A stretch of DNA of 64,000 bases from Vibrio owensii CAIM 1854 = LMG 25443 (GCF_000817815.1 NZ_JPRD01000011.1:285014-349013), one strand, 5' to 3'; positions 39,478-47,236 are shown, numbered from the stretch's first letter. The notes: generated by a model from the letters alone, not told the origin. Program-made: numbers and translations.

Positions 39478-39943
39478 CTTCAAAGATCCTGTCACTCGTA
39501 CTAAGGCAGAAGCCACACGTCGTCGCAATGCAGCAAAACATAAATCTGAAGCTGAGACGGTTAGAATATCGCCTCATGAATACCGTCTGTTGAAGCAGGT
39601 AGAGTCTGCTATTACAGCAAGCAATCAACTGGGTGTTGAACTCAACCTAGTGCTTCAAAGCTGCCCTATGCGATTTCGTAAATTATTCAAAGACGTAGAC
39701 GTCATTGGAGATGTACGCCCTGTGCTTGAACACTTGGTAGAACAATACACGAATAATGAACTGTCGGAACGAGAGAAACGCTTCACAACCAGTTTGGCTC
39801 TGGCGTTATTCCCTGACACCCATCTCGGTAAACGATTCCAAGCACTTACTGAATACGAGAAGTTCAAAGAGCAAGAAGCTAAAGAACAACTTGAGATTGA
39901 ACAACGCCTAGATGACCTATTTGCTGAATTTGATGTTGAGTAA
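39467..39943 (+). CDS. Unknown island protein, 158 residues
   Basis: I chose the ATG at 39467 because GAGG lies just before it; the frame is also open from 39446. The N-terminus is basic (TRTKAEATRRRNAAKHKSE) and followed by VRISPHEYRLLKQVE, a pattern like ribbon-helix-helix or other small DNA-binding proteins. The C-terminus is an acidic coiled coil (KEQEAKEQLEIEQRLDDLFAEFDVE). A role in DNA binding or partition is a guess. Last gene of the first coupled cluster. Confidence 0.6.
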   Translation: MGANFKDPVTRTKAEATRRRNAAKHKSEAETVRISPHEYRLLKQVESAITASNQLGVELNLVLQSCPMRFRKLFKDVDVIGDVRPVLEHLVEQYTNNELSEREKRFTTSLALALFPDTHLGKRFQALTEYEKFKEQEAKEQLEIEQRLDDLFAEFDVE

Positions 39944-39983
39944 TACGCACCTCAAACAGAGTATTAGCAGACTTCACAATTCA

Positions 39984-40070
39984 ACTGACCCTAACCCCTT
40001 ACTGAAACCTTACCTCTGCTGTAATACACCCAAAAACGCAGTAAAACAGCAATCAAATTGGCTATCTGAC
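39984..40070. repeat. Dispersed island repeat, copy R1
   Basis: Begins ACTGACCCTAACCCC and carries the dyad CTGCTGTAATAC ... GTAAAACAGCAA with 13 bases between the halves. It precedes the gene at 40115. Related copies are R2 (42504-42590) and R3 (43217-43318). Confidence 0.75.
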
Positions 40071-40114
40071 ATTCAGTCGATCTGACTAATAATCAAAACA
40101 TTCGGAACAACCCT

Positions 40115-40444
40115 ATGGAAACACCAAGCATTTACTCATCACTTATTGGTGAGATCACTTTCTATTTTGCTATTGAACAAAGTGTTCAAACATCATGGGA
40201 ACTAGTCCCTCACGAAGACCCAAACGACAACTACATGTTCTGTACGTTTGATGGATACTCAGCTGAAAGCAACATCATTATGTATCCAGCCACCGACAAA
40301 CAAACTGGTGATGAAGTTGTGATTCTTGAACTACACCACACGAGTGAAGATAGCTGGACTCAAGGTCTGATTGATGACATCAACAACACGGGCTTTGGCT
40401 ACAAAGTAGTGTTCGTTGATGTTCCTGTTGAGGAGGAGGAGTGA
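40115..40444 (+). CDS. Highly acidic island protein, 109 residues
   Basis: About 22 Asp/Glu against 2 Lys/Arg, net charge near -20, ending VPVEEEE. No family recognised. Such charge in a small element-encoded protein is seen in DNA-mimic proteins that block restriction or defence enzymes, but that is inference. Repeat R1 lies directly upstream and may control it. The ribosome site is weak (CGGAAC). Confidence 0.65.
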   Translation: METPSIYSSLIGEITFYFAIEQSVQTSWELVPHEDPNDNYMFCTFDGYSAESNIIMYPATDKQTGDEVVILELHHTSEDSWTQGLIDDINNTGFGYKVVFVDVPVEEEE

Positions 40445-40500
40445 TGCCTTGTGCTGCTCCTTGACTCATTTACCAAGTTCAAGGAAGTAATCAAACTAAA

Positions 40501-40550
40501 TTACCTTGCAAGGTAACCGAAACGACATGAGCTACTAATTTCGGTAGCTC
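40501..40550. repeat. Perfect 16-bp palindrome and adjacent hairpin
   Basis: TTACCTTGCAAGGTAA (40501-40516) is a perfect palindrome; GAGCTAC (40529-40535) and GTAGCTC (40544-40550) form a hairpin just before the ribosome site of the 40568 gene. Operator and leader structure are plausible. Confidence 0.65.
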
Positions 40551-40567
40551 GCTAAATAAGGAATAAC

Positions 40568-40747
40568 ATGAACGCAAAACAACGACGTAATCTCAAGAAG
40601 GTGTTGAAGCATCAAGGTTTCACTGCTGATGAGATTGAACGTGAACTTTTGAAACGTACCGCTGGTAACACCAGTGAGGCCACACCTACTGTGAGAAACG
40701 CATATGAACGTAAACAAATCCTTATCCGCAAACGCAAGAACAAATAA
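40568..40747 (+). CDS. Small basic protein of the island, 59 residues
   Basis: AAGGA lies 7 bases before the ATG. The product starts MNAKQRRNLKKVLKHQGFTADEIEREL and ends in a Lys/Arg-rich tail (IRKRKNK). No family recognised; nucleic-acid binding is plausible from charge. It overlaps the start of the helix-turn-helix gene by 44 bases, which suggests coupling. Confidence 0.6.
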   Translation: MNAKQRRNLKKVLKHQGFTADEIERELLKRTAGNTSEATPTVRNAYERKQILIRKRKNK

Positions 40748-41516
40748 ATCAAGTCTGGCTGTTCGTGAGGCACTATTGATTGGTGATTATGCGCTGATAC
40801 ATGACTTTCCTGAGTTGAAACAACACCTAGTTGATAATAATGGGAAGAAGAGTGCTATGCGTGATGTATTAGGTGTTATTTATCTAATTGACTGTTATTT
40901 CACTGGACGTCATAAGCATCGTTCTAATCAGAGCCTAATGGCTGTTAGTCAGAAGTTGTTACAGAAATTGTTTGGTCAAACCCAGTCTTACTCAATGGTG
41001 AACTGGAAGGAGTCTGATCTACTGGGTAAGTTTGCTGAAGTAAACTCCCAACATCTACTATCAAAATTCATGTACACAACTGGTGTTTATGATAAGGAAA
41101 GTGGTGAGTCACGAGCTTGGGGATTCAAGCCTATGATGCTAGAGCGTCTTTATGACTTCACTTCTGGATATCGAGGTTACATCAAGAATGTTCCCAATGG
41201 TATGAGACCTACAGGTCGTATGGTATCAGTACAAGTTGGTTCCATTCCTAAAGTCGATAAGTGGGGTGACTCAGTTTCAGGCGTTACAGGTAAGAATCAT
41301 TCAGATATTGCTAAGCAATGTAATGTCGCGACACATACAGTCAAGAACTGGGTCAAGTCTGGCCGAATTCATCTCAATCCAGTTAGTGAATTTGTTGGCG
41401 TGCCATGCCTGCTGGCTGATTGCCACATAGATACATACATACATAGATACATACATAAAGAGCTTAGTTTTAGTCAAAAAAGTACCTTTTATGTCTGCAC
41501 CCCTTGCTGCACCTAG
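40704..41516 (+). CDS. Helix-turn-helix protein preceding the palm-like protein
   Basis: 270 residues. Residues 199-221 (HSDIAKQCNVATHTVKNWVKSGRI) form a clear helix-turn-helix. The middle (KESDLLGKFAEVNSQHLLSKF and FKPMMLERLYDF) resembles the helical lead-in of replication proteins, but I recognise no family. From residue 242 it is coded by eight 4-bp repeats, giving DTYIHRYIHK, and the frame then ends within the start of the next gene (26-base overlap). Loss of one repeat unit would fuse the two genes into one of 561 codons. This may therefore be the N-terminal half of a single replication protein. Confidence 0.65.
   Translation: MNVNKSLSANARTNKSSLAVREALLIGDYALIHDFPELKQHLVDNNGKKSAMRDVLGVIYLIDCYFTGRHKHRSNQSLMAVSQKLLQKLFGQTQSYSMVNWKESDLLGKFAEVNSQHLLSKFMYTTGVYDKESGESRAWGFKPMMLERLYDFTSGYRGYIKNVPNGMRPTGRMVSVQVGSIPKVDKWGDSVSGVTGKNHSDIAKQCNVATHTVKNWVKSGRIHLNPVSEFVGVPCLLADCHIDTYIHRYIHKELSFSQKSTFYVCTPCCT
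41427..41458 (+). repeat. Tetranucleotide repeat (ATAC/ATAG/ATAA, eight units) inside coding sequence
   Basis: Units ATAG-ATAC-ATAC-ATAC-ATAG-ATAC-ATAC-ATAA. Since 4 is not a multiple of 3, unit gain or loss shifts the frame; removal of one unit joins the 40704 gene in frame to the 41491 gene. Confidence 0.9.
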
Positions 41517-42393
41517 CCTGCGAGATGACTGGAATTGGACTGATTTGACAAAAACAAAAACAACTCTGATCTCGGTTGAACAGCTGAATAAGCTTGAAGA
41601 CATCATATGGTCGAAGCTTGAATCACACCGTAAGGCTGTTCGTGCAACATGCAAACCTACCGTTGAGATGCATAAAGATCTGACTGTGAATCATTTGTTG
41701 CTACAACTACGTGATATGTCTCTGGTGAATGAATGTCGTGTTGAATCAACATACCAAAAGCATCTGTATGGTCGTTGGTACATCATCAACCAAGGTCTGA
41801 ACCTTCAAACACTACCACGTGAATATCGGAAGATATTGCTTGCTGATAAGTATGAATATGACCTAGATGCTGCTCACCCAAGTATCATTCGATCTATCGT
41901 TGGTGATGATGTTGTGCCTACTGTGGTTGATTACATCAATAACAAAGACTATTGGCGTAAAGAGCTAGCTGAATATTGTGGTGCAACAATTCAAGAAGTG
42001 AAGGACTCATTCAATGCTTTGAATAACCTGTCGCCTCTTCGACCTGGATACACATTGACTATGTCCAAAGATAAGTTGACCAAGTTGCGTAAGCATCCGT
42101 TTATCAAATCATATCAATCTGAGATGAAGACTGCTGCTCGTATTGTCACTGAACATTGGGAGTTGCATGGGAATACATTTCATGAGAACTCAGATACCGT
42201 GTCTAAGAAGATGTCATGTGTACTACAGAACTTTGAGGCTTGGATAATGGAACTCACTGAAGAGTATGTTCCTGATGTTGAGTTGATACTTCACGACGCC
42301 ATCTACACAACAACCCCGATCAAACCGGAAATGCTAAATCGCATAGAACTTGAAGTATCTGAGAAGTTTGGTGTTGATATTCGTTTCGGGTAG
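41491..42393 (+). CDS. Polymerase-palm-like protein, candidate replicase
   Basis: 300 residues. YEYDLDAAHPSII (residues 121-133) matches the spacing of family B polymerase motif A (D-x5-x-PSII), with Asp124 or Asp126 as candidate metal ligand. VELILHDAIYTT has His268-Asp269, as in motif C of family A polymerases, preceded by a helix LQNFEAWIMEL at the place of the family A Q-helix. Basic residues between them (KTAARIV, SKKM) could hold the nucleotide. No exonuclease or primase domain is present. No ribosome site precedes the ATG, so it may be translated by coupling with, or fusion to, the upstream gene. The function as polymerase is inference. Confidence 0.6.
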   Translation: MSAPLAAPSLRDDWNWTDLTKTKTTLISVEQLNKLEDIIWSKLESHRKAVRATCKPTVEMHKDLTVNHLLLQLRDMSLVNECRVESTYQKHLYGRWYIINQGLNLQTLPREYRKILLADKYEYDLDAAHPSIIRSIVGDDVVPTVVDYINNKDYWRKELAEYCGATIQEVKDSFNALNNLSPLRPGYTLTMSKDKLTKLRKHPFIKSYQSEMKTAARIVTEHWELHGNTFHENSDTVSKKMSCVLQNFEAWIMELTEEYVPDVELILHDAIYTTTPIKPEMLNRIELEVSEKFGVDIRFG

Positions 42394-42503
42394 AAGCGAG
42401 AAGGTTTCCGGCTAAAGGCTAAAGAAAGTAACCTTTTAACAAGGTTCACTTTCGCTCATCAATAACGCTGTTACAGCAAGAATCCAGCAATCCAAACTAT
42501 CGT

Positions 42504-42590
42504 ACTGAGCCTAACCCTTAGATCAATTCTTACCTCTGCTGTAATACGCCTAAAAACGCAGTGAAACAGCAATCAGAAACCTATCTGACT
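42504..42590. repeat. Dispersed island repeat, copy R2
   Basis: ACTGAGCCTAACCC start, dyad CTGCTGTAATAC ... GTGAAACAGCAA and CTATCTGACT end, aligned over its full length with R1. It lies behind the palm-like gene. Confidence 0.75.
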
Positions 42591-42634
42591 AGCAATAGTC
42601 AACTGACTAGCAATAGATAATAGGTGTACACCTA
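42585..42634. repeat. 14-base direct repeats and 14-bp palindrome
   Basis: CTGACTAGCAATAG occurs at 42585-42598 and 42603-42616 (18-base period), followed by the perfect palindrome TAGGTGTACACCTA at 42621-42634. Operator-like. Confidence 0.7.
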
Positions 42635-42683
42635 CTTACTCAACTGACTCAATCCCAATGAGTCTCAACAAACAACCAAACAC

Positions 42684-42779
42684 CAAATCAGTTTGACTCA
42701 TCAGATTGCACACTACTCTGTTCCTTACAGTGTTGGTGGGTAGATGTGATGGGACTTTCTGATGGGTCAAACTAATTTG
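42684..42779. repeat. Long inverted repeat (22-bp arms, 52-base loop)
   Basis: Arms at 42684-42705 and 42758-42779 pair at 20 of 22 positions. The loop contains a smaller stem (ACACT/AGTGT). It lies in non-coding DNA with no T-run, so it is not an ordinary terminator. Confidence 0.75.
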
Positions 42780-42908
42780 AAGGAACATTTTATGGAACTG
42801 CTACCTCATACAATGCCAATAACCTAAACTTCAACATACATCACTCATCCCCAATAATTCAAACAGCTGCCTTATGGTGGCTGTTTCTCATTCTAGGAGA
42901 CCATAAAC

Positions 42909-43196
42909 ATGATTCATCTAAATCCTTTAGAAAACAAACGTCACTTAGTGACTGCTCAATCGCTTGCTGATAAATACAACATCACTCTGAAACTTCACCA
43001 TAAATATGGTAGTGATGAGCCTGCTGTTGATGTGTTCGTTTCTACAACCATCCCAAAACTGAAGCGCACGATTGAGTGGCATCGTGATACAACCACTATT
43101 ATCGTCGAACACGATAATAACGACTCCCTACCAGATTACGTCAGTGACATCCGTAAGGTGCTAGATAGCACTCTGTTTACTGCGCTTATTCCGTAA
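42909..43196 (+). CDS. Unknown island protein, 95 residues
   Basis: AGGAG lies 10 bases before the ATG. The product MIHLNPLENKRHLVTAQSLADKY... is a mixed alpha/beta small protein with no recognised motif; RTIEWHRDTTTIIVEHDNND suggests a beta hairpin. It stands between the structured non-coding block and repeat R3. Confidence 0.6.
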   Translation: MIHLNPLENKRHLVTAQSLADKYNITLKLHHKYGSDEPAVDVFVSTTIPKLKRTIEWHRDTTTIIVEHDNNDSLPDYVSDIRKVLDSTLFTALIP

Positions 43197-43216
43197 TCAA
43201 GCAGTCAAACGACTCA

Positions 43217-43318
43217 ACTGACCCTAATCCCTTACTAAAACTGTAACTCTGCTAGATACGCCTAAAAATGCAGTATTACAGCAGTCAGATAGATTTCTGA
43301 TCTTTGATCTATCTGACC
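43217..43318. repeat. Dispersed island repeat, copy R3
   Basis: ACTGACCCTAATCCC start. The left half-site is altered (CTGCTAGATAC) while the right (GTATTACAGCAG) is the exact complement of the R1/R2 left half. It precedes the 43348 gene. Confidence 0.7.
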
Positions 43319-43347
43319 AGCAATCAAAATAATAGGAGAAGATCACT

Positions 43348-43632
43348 ATGATCCCATTACATAACAACTTATTACTTGGTGCTGATAAATACCAATTCAT
43401 CTTGTACAAATCATACCCAAACTCAAAGCCGAGACCTCAGACCTATCACCCGAAGCTAGAACAAGTGGCACGTAAGATCCTCACAGATGAACTGTACATC
43501 AACGCCAAAGAAGCAGAGTCACTTGAACATCTTGTAGAATTGTTTGAGGTGTCTGTTGAAGCCGTGACAAGTCATCTGAAACAATTGAGTAGTATGCTCT
43601 CAAATAAGGAATGTGTATGCCAGAAACGATAG
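43348..43632 (+). CDS. Unknown island protein, 94 residues
   Basis: AGGAG lies 11 bases before the ATG. Its C-terminal half (LEHLVELFEVSVEAVTSHLKQLSSML) looks like a helix-turn-helix, so DNA binding is plausible. Its end overlaps the next gene. No family recognised. Confidence 0.6.
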   Translation: MIPLHNNLLLGADKYQFILYKSYPNSKPRPQTYHPKLEQVARKILTDELYINAKEAESLEHLVELFEVSVEAVTSHLKQLSSMLSNKECVCQKR

Positions 43633-44303
43633 AACAGTACTATGATGACAAAAAGAAGGCATCTATCGACCATCCTGGCTTCAGAATGAGTTTCGAAACA
43701 ATGAAGAAGAAGTTCGAAGAAGCCAACATTACTCCTGATATGATCGGTAACAAGAAGTGGCAGTTTTGTCTAGCTCGGAAGAACGTTAGAACACGTGTAA
43801 CTGATCATGGTCCATACAGAAATAATAACTGTCGATTCGTCCCTAACGTCATCAACCAACTTGAACGCAACTCGTTTCTCGACATCGAGAATAATGAGCA
43901 CTTCTATGAGGGAGTTAGTTGGCTTGAAGAAAATGACTATGATCTAACTCAGATCAACTTCTATCATTGGGAACAAGGTTTGTTGATCACGAAAGAAGAA
44001 CGCGAAGCGACTCTTGAAGAGCAGCGTCTTGAACAGGAACGAGAACTCAAGAAGCAATCACGTATTGATAAACTGAATCAACAAACAATCAAGTTGTACA
44101 ACCTGTACACTGATCGCCTTGAAGAGTGGAAATTAGGAGACTATTACTCGGATGTTGAAGAACGCAAAATCGTCACGGGATTAGTGAAGTGGTTGTACAG
44201 ACCGACTTTTGGTTGGAAGCGCAATAGACGCAAAACACCATTAGGAGAACCATCAGCAAGAATCCTTGAGTTGATGAGTCGAGCCATCCCAATAGACTCA
44301 TAA
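43617..44303 (+). CDS. Unknown island protein with HNH/AP2-like motif, 228 residues
   Basis: I chose the ATG at 43617, 6 bases after AAGGA; an ATG at 43611 is possible. Residues around 50-80 (WQFCLARKNVRTRVTDHGPYRNNNCRFVPN) resemble the pattern that flanks HNH endonucleases and AP2-like DNA-binding units in phages (DxGPYxxxNCR). Without clear catalytic His-Asn-His I cannot call it a nuclease. A coiled, charged middle (EEREATLEEQRLEQERELKKQ) and a basic C-terminus follow. It overlaps the upstream gene by 16 bases. Confidence 0.6.
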   Translation: MPETIEQYYDDKKKASIDHPGFRMSFETMKKKFEEANITPDMIGNKKWQFCLARKNVRTRVTDHGPYRNNNCRFVPNVINQLERNSFLDIENNEHFYEGVSWLEENDYDLTQINFYHWEQGLLITKEEREATLEEQRLEQERELKKQSRIDKLNQQTIKLYNLYTDRLEEWKLGDYYSDVEERKIVTGLVKWLYRPTFGWKRNRRKTPLGEPSARILELMSRAIPIDS

Positions 44304-44424
44304 TAACTGCTCCACAGCATTGCGAGGATAACTACCCTTGGATTGCTGCAGAGAGCCTCTGTAAGTCCCGTGGACAGGGACTCTGTGAAACTCTAATCCC
44401 AGTCGAAAACAACCTTTCCAAAAC

Positions 44425-44466
44425 GAAAAAAGCCCCAGCAAGCAACTAAGCTTCAGGGGCTTCTTA
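44425..44466. terminator. Bidirectional terminator in the island
   Basis: AAGCCCC and GGGGCTT arms with an inner AAGC/GCTT stem and an A-run on the left, between convergent genes. A further small hairpin AGTCCC/GGGACT lies at about 44367-44385. Confidence 0.75.
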
Positions 44467-44488
44467 TTTCAATGATCTTCCAATCACA

Positions 44489-45085
44489 TTATGAGAAACG
44501 CTTCTCTAGTGTGTCAATCAACTCACTCACACTAAGATCAGAATACAGCTCCTGACACTCTGACATTGAAACTAGATGTTTCTTACCAGCACCATCAGTT
44601 ACCGTGACTCCGTCGTAGTGAACGTTGATCTTCACTTCCTCACCATCATCCTTGCTGGTGGCCTGACAATCTTCAAACACCATATCTTTGACTAAGTGAG
44701 GGCATAGAAACTCGACATAAGGAACATCACACTCGGTTTCCCACCATAATGAATGCTCTTCAACATCAACCCCATACTCTTCAACCAAGTTATCAAACAC
44801 AGCAGTCTCACCAAACACCAAGTACTCACGATAGAAAGCAATCTCACCATTTTCGTATTGTCCGTGACACTCGGCATCATATGATAATGCCAAAGAATCA
44901 TTAGAACGATTCACATAAATGGTTGCTGCGCCATCAGCATTATGATGGTCAGTAAATTCAAGCTTCCAATCATCACCAATATCTGCATATTCATTTAGAA
45001 CATACACACCGTCTGGCATGATTGGACCACCTTCCATATTGAACTCAGCAAGCAAAGATAGAAGTTTAGATTTAGTTGTAGACAT
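44489..45085 (-). CDS. Highly acidic island protein, 198 residues
   Basis: About 42 Asp/Glu against 12 Lys/Arg, net charge near -30, spread along the whole length. A strong GAGGAG lies before the ATG. No family recognised. The charge and its place in a mobile island carrying an R-M system make a DNA-mimic or anti-restriction function a reasonable guess. It is the only gene of the right half read leftwards, and a perfect 12-bp palindrome lies 70 bases upstream. Confidence 0.65.
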   Translation of the reverse strand: MSTTKSKLLSLLAEFNMEGGPIMPDGVYVLNEYADIGDDWKLEFTDHHNADGAATIYVNRSNDSLALSYDAECHGQYENGEIAFYREYLVFGETAVFDNLVEEYGVDVEEHSLWWETECDVPYVEFLCPHLVKDMVFEDCQATSKDDGEEVKINVHYDGVTVTDGAGKKHLVSMSECQELYSDLSVSELIDTLEKRFS

Positions 45086-45154
45086 TGTAGATCTCCTCTT
45101 ATGTTACGACTAAGCAACACGCCTAGCCGTTGAGGAGATGAGCGCATAATAAAC

Positions 45155-45166
45155 CACCAATTGGTG
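45155..45166. promoter_or_regulatory. Perfect palindrome CACCAATTGGTG
   Basis: Twelve-base perfect palindrome upstream of the acidic protein gene (start at 45085). Operator-like; binding protein unknown. Confidence 0.5.
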
Positions 45167-45929
45167 ATCTGTCAAACCCCACAGCGTACTGTATCCACCC
45201 CTACGTTTTATTACATGTTGAATGTCCGATGGCTATTAGCACAACTTGTAATTTTTCTCGATTTTCTCAACGGGGCGGGTCAATCTGTCTACGATGTTGG
45301 CTGTCTCCTATTAGACGATAAGCAAGACATTGCAATCAAAATTTATTTTCGAAAATAATCATGTTCACCTAGGGGTGGGTAACACTGATTCGATTGCTGA
45401 TTTCCTATCAGGTACACGAAACATGACAAGCAAATTTTCGATTTTCTCGAAACAATATCCACAGCAATCTCACTGTTCTTGACTATCGACATCTGATTGA
45501 CTGTTCCCACCTGCGGCAATTCAATCTTGCCCATAACTGACTCGCTCTCCCTCTCCACTAGCATTGCGCCAACATCTGATGAACAATCTAACTCTGACTC
45601 ATCACCAGCCTTGCATTATTCATCTGACCCATGAGGGGGTACTCCTTTCTTTTTGCAGCAATTTGCCTCTGTGCACCCAGTAGACCTTTTCTGGGGCTGG
45701 ATCAAAATTAGAGATGTTTTATGAGACCCCACCCTATGATCAATATCCTCGATTTCCATGGACATCTCAAAGAGATTTTTACCCAATATCTGCTGTGTGG
45801 ACATAATATTTCAGCATAAATGGGTTTGGTAACAGTTCGACGCCTCTAAATGACTCTTGAGAAGCATATTACCGGAAACACGGTAGTATCTTTGTGCATA
45901 TTCTGTAGACTGGTGCAGCTTGGTTTGGT

Positions 45930-46138
45930 CATATTCCTGATGTGTGTCTAGGCAAAAATATCATATTCCTGCGATATTCCTGTAAGTGTTGGATGGTCTG
46001 TGAGGCTGCGCAAGAACAATATGAATAGACATAGCTCACATGTTGCTTACACGACATCAACAAACAGCAGCAGGACTCATGGAGTAAGTGACTACTAATG
46101 TCATGTCAATCCTATTTGCAGGATAACTCATATTCCTA
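45930..46138 (+). repeat. Iteron-like direct repeats CATATTCCTG
   Basis: Copies at 45930-45939, 45962-45971, 45973-45982 (GATATTCCTG) and 46129-46138 (CATATTCCTA). The middle two are spaced 11 bases, one helical turn. Confidence 0.55.
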
Positions 46139-46840
46139 GCAATCTGTCACTACCTCTCATTTTGGCTTTCTGCCTCCGAAGTGATCATCTAGCTAGTCAA
46201 GCTAAAACATCACAGCAATATCTCCAATGTCGCCCGCAGATGAACTCTTCCAATGGAATTTCCATATGTGTGTGAAATAGGGTAGCCCCTTGCATCCTTA
46301 CCTAGAGTTATTGACGTCATGATGAATCCCGCACCATAAACGTCCTCTAACCTGCTGCAACAGGAAGGGACATCCTAACATTATCGCTTACCACTTAATG
46401 CATCAATAATACCTCTACAGAGCAACATGAGGTAGTCCATTAGGAATCACATATTACATATGTTGTGTTTCTTCCACTGTGTGGATTGCCTAACACACCT
46501 GCTGTCCTATCCACAACGTATTGCCTTTGGAGGAGCAGCAGGCACCATTAGAACAATAGTTGCTCGGTAATAGACCATTGTGCGAGGTGCCTTACAGAGC
46601 AACCAGAAACCCATATCTCTCACTATTCTGACAAGCATTGTTCCTACAGCAATATCTGACAACTTTCACGGGTAATTCTGCCTAGAAGTTGCCTAGACAA
46701 CACTAATGTCCAGAAGTATCCCAGATTAGGAGTCTGTAAGGCTGCTGTATTGGCTAAACAGTTTTAGATAGAACAAATGGGGTATTGTTCTAATGGCCGT
46801 TGATCCAATCCAAAGCAATCTGGAGAAAGTCATCAGCGAA

Positions 46841-46873
46841 ATTTGGGAAATACCATTTGGTATTCCCAAATTC
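46841..46873. repeat. Inverted repeat without T-run
   Basis: AATTTGGGAAATACC and GGTATTCCCAAATT pair over 14 bases with one bulged A around ATTT. Confidence 0.7.
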
Positions 46874-47045
46874 AAGGTGGGTTATTAGATCACTAGGTCT
46901 GCGTGAAACTTCTCTTCCCAATCTGTAAATACGTGCCCTCTGGCACATTCTTTTATTCTCTCGAAGTATTGATTTCAACGAAGCCTATGAAATGAAGCAT
47001 AGGTAGTGAGTAAAGAACGGTAAATCAATCTGTTCTCTGTCATGT

Positions 47046-47183
47046 CGTAAATCCAAGTTTACGCTTTCCTCAATCATGTTTCAGACGGAGTAAAAGTGAA
47101 CCTACCGTTTTGATTTTACGCTCGTACTAGACCCATTTCACCTGACATAAGACGTAAAACAACCATAGGGGTTTACTTTTACG
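47046..47183. promoter_or_regulatory. Cluster of CGTAAA/TTTACG units upstream of resolvase
   Basis: CGTAAA at 47046 and TTTACG at 47058 form a 6-base-arm dyad; TTTACG at 47115; ACGTAAAA at 47152 and TTTTACGT at 47177 form an 8-base-arm dyad. Such arrays occur as resolvase res sites or autoregulatory operators. Confidence 0.5.
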
Positions 47184-47236
47184 TTTTAGCGGATCAATAT
47201 TGGAGCCACCCAGTAAAGAGAATAAGAATTATTATC

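Larger units (their letters stand above)
42394..42908. other. 515-base non-coding region rich in structure
   Basis: It holds repeat R2, two copies of a 14-base direct repeat, a perfect 14-bp palindrome and a 22-bp-stem hairpin. No gene. A control region or origin for the element is plausible. Confidence 0.6.
45086..47236. other. 2.15-kb stretch without a convincing gene
   Basis: Short frames exist on both strands but lack ribosome sites and coding character. Structures seen: palindrome CACCAATTGGTG (45155-45166); two copies of CGATTTTCTC (near 45260 and 45440); four copies of a CATATTCCTG-like unit (45930-46138); an inverted repeat at 46841-46873; a cluster of TTTACG/CGTAAA units (47046-47183). 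It may be a replication origin and control region or decayed sequence. Confidence 0.55.

Noticed and set aside
41475..41482. A-run (CAAAAAAG) as programmed frameshift site between the two replication-like genes
   Set aside because: The reading frame there is CAA AAA AGT, which does not fit the A AAA AAG heptamer, and a +1, not -1, shift would be needed.
44341..44400. Small RNA suggested by the AGTCCC/GGGACT hairpin
   Set aside because: Only a 6-bp stem and no promoter or separate terminator could be shown.
45161..45804. Three short frames (45161-45358 plus, 45343-45564 minus, 45616-45804 minus) as genes
   Set aside because: No ribosome sites, no motif, no coupling with neighbours.
46790..46978. 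62-codon minus-strand frame as a gene
   Set aside because: It would start with TTG behind a weak AGG and contains the inverted repeat; kept only as a possibility.
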